Assembly (NCBI GenBank): GCA_025455285.1
Contig: JALOMU010000222.1
Location: 1-6,718, forward strand
DNA length: 6,718 nt
From: Flavihumibacter sp.
GTDB lineage: Bacteria > Bacteroidota > Bacteroidia > Chitinophagales > Chitinophagaceae
Reading direction: 5' to 3'
A program made the position numbers and the translations under genes. The stretch's first letter is position 1; every line of letters begins with the position of its first letter. The notes under the pieces are model-generated. The model ran no database searches and was not told the origin of the DNA. It was given only the letters and a program-made list of their open reading frames with translations. Of this stretch, positions 6,600 through 6,718 are shown one piece after another.

Positions 6600-6718
6600 T
6601 TAAGCTACGGCAAGCTTCGTCAGGAGGGCTTTCACCTGCTCGCGAATATAATCACGAACTTCATTGAATTGAGCCGGCTCCATATGTTTAGGGTCTGGAA
6701 TCTGCCAGTCGATAAATT
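6600..6718 (-). CDS. C-terminal end of a low-molecular-weight phosphatase / ArsC-type arsenate-reductase-like protein (partial)
   Basis: Only the last 38 codons lie in the window; the gene continues past position 6718. The visible sequence begins FIDWQIPDPKHMEPAQF and continues NEVRDYIREQVKALL before a short tail and TAA. The W-x-I-P-D-P motif followed by a charged helix with VRDxIxxxVxxLL is the characteristic end of the low-molecular-weight protein tyrosine phosphatase superfamily, including thioredoxin-coupled arsenate reductases. In these enzymes the Asp of the DP pair is the general acid. The P-loop that would confirm activity (CxxxxxR) is outside the window. The stop is 15 nt before the ATG of the thioredoxin-fold gene, so the two are probably co-transcribed. 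Whether it acts on arsenate or phosphoprotein cannot be told from this fragment. Confidence 0.7.
   Translation of the reverse strand, partial: FIDWQIPDPKHMEPAQFNEVRDYIREQVKALLTKLAVA

Noticed and set aside
6631..6637. CTTTCAC in the ArsC-like gene as an outlying repeat unit
   Set aside because: A single 7-mer within ordinary codons (GTGAAAGCC), expected by chance.

Overview
The window reads as ordinary chromosomal DNA of a Bacteroidota bacterium, probably a Chitinophagaceae-like lineage (an inference from protein flavour; no marker gene is present). Supporting signs are the lack of Shine-Dalgarno motifs before the starts, a perfect TAnnTTTG-type -7 promoter element ahead of feoB, moderate GC, and protein families typical of that phylum. 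Coding density is very high. No stretch over 300 bases lacks a gene; the longest non-coding gap is the 86 bp between the GNAT gene and feoB.

Region 1 (2-3188, plus strand) is a tightly packed co-directional run. It holds the 3' part of an MscS-type mechanosensitive channel gene, a secreted ChbG/YdjC-type carbohydrate deacetylase, a small SRPBCC ligand-binding protein, and a ComB-type 2-phosphosulfolactate phosphatase. The junctions are +25 nt, +2 nt and a 59-nt overlap, so the genes are probably co-transcribed. Their functions do not form an obvious pathway.

Region 2 (3172-3738, minus strand) is a lone GNAT-family N-acetyltransferase gene. It converges on comB with a 17-nt overlap of the 3' ends. 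It diverges from feoB across an 86-bp intergenic region that carries a strong Bacteroidota-type promoter for feoB and a weaker near-leaderless candidate for the acetyltransferase.

Region 3 (3825-5936, plus strand) is a full-length ferrous iron transporter FeoB. No feoA is next to it or fused to it. Its G4 nucleotide-specificity motif carries Thr where Asn is usual.

Region 4 (5938-6718, minus strand) begins with a 59-bp array of 7-bp repeats that fills the feoB 3' flank and supplies the last codons of a convergent thioredoxin-fold gene. That protein has a single active-site Cys (WCGD). Fifteen nt upstream of it is the C-terminal end of a low-molecular-weight phosphatase/arsenate-reductase-like gene, cut by the window edge.

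I see no tRNA, rRNA, CRISPR array, insertion sequence, prophage or defence system, and no clear new system. The points most worth a second look are the repeat array that enters a coding sequence, the one-Cys thioredoxin next to an ArsC-like gene, comB without comA, and the SRPBCC/comB overlap.
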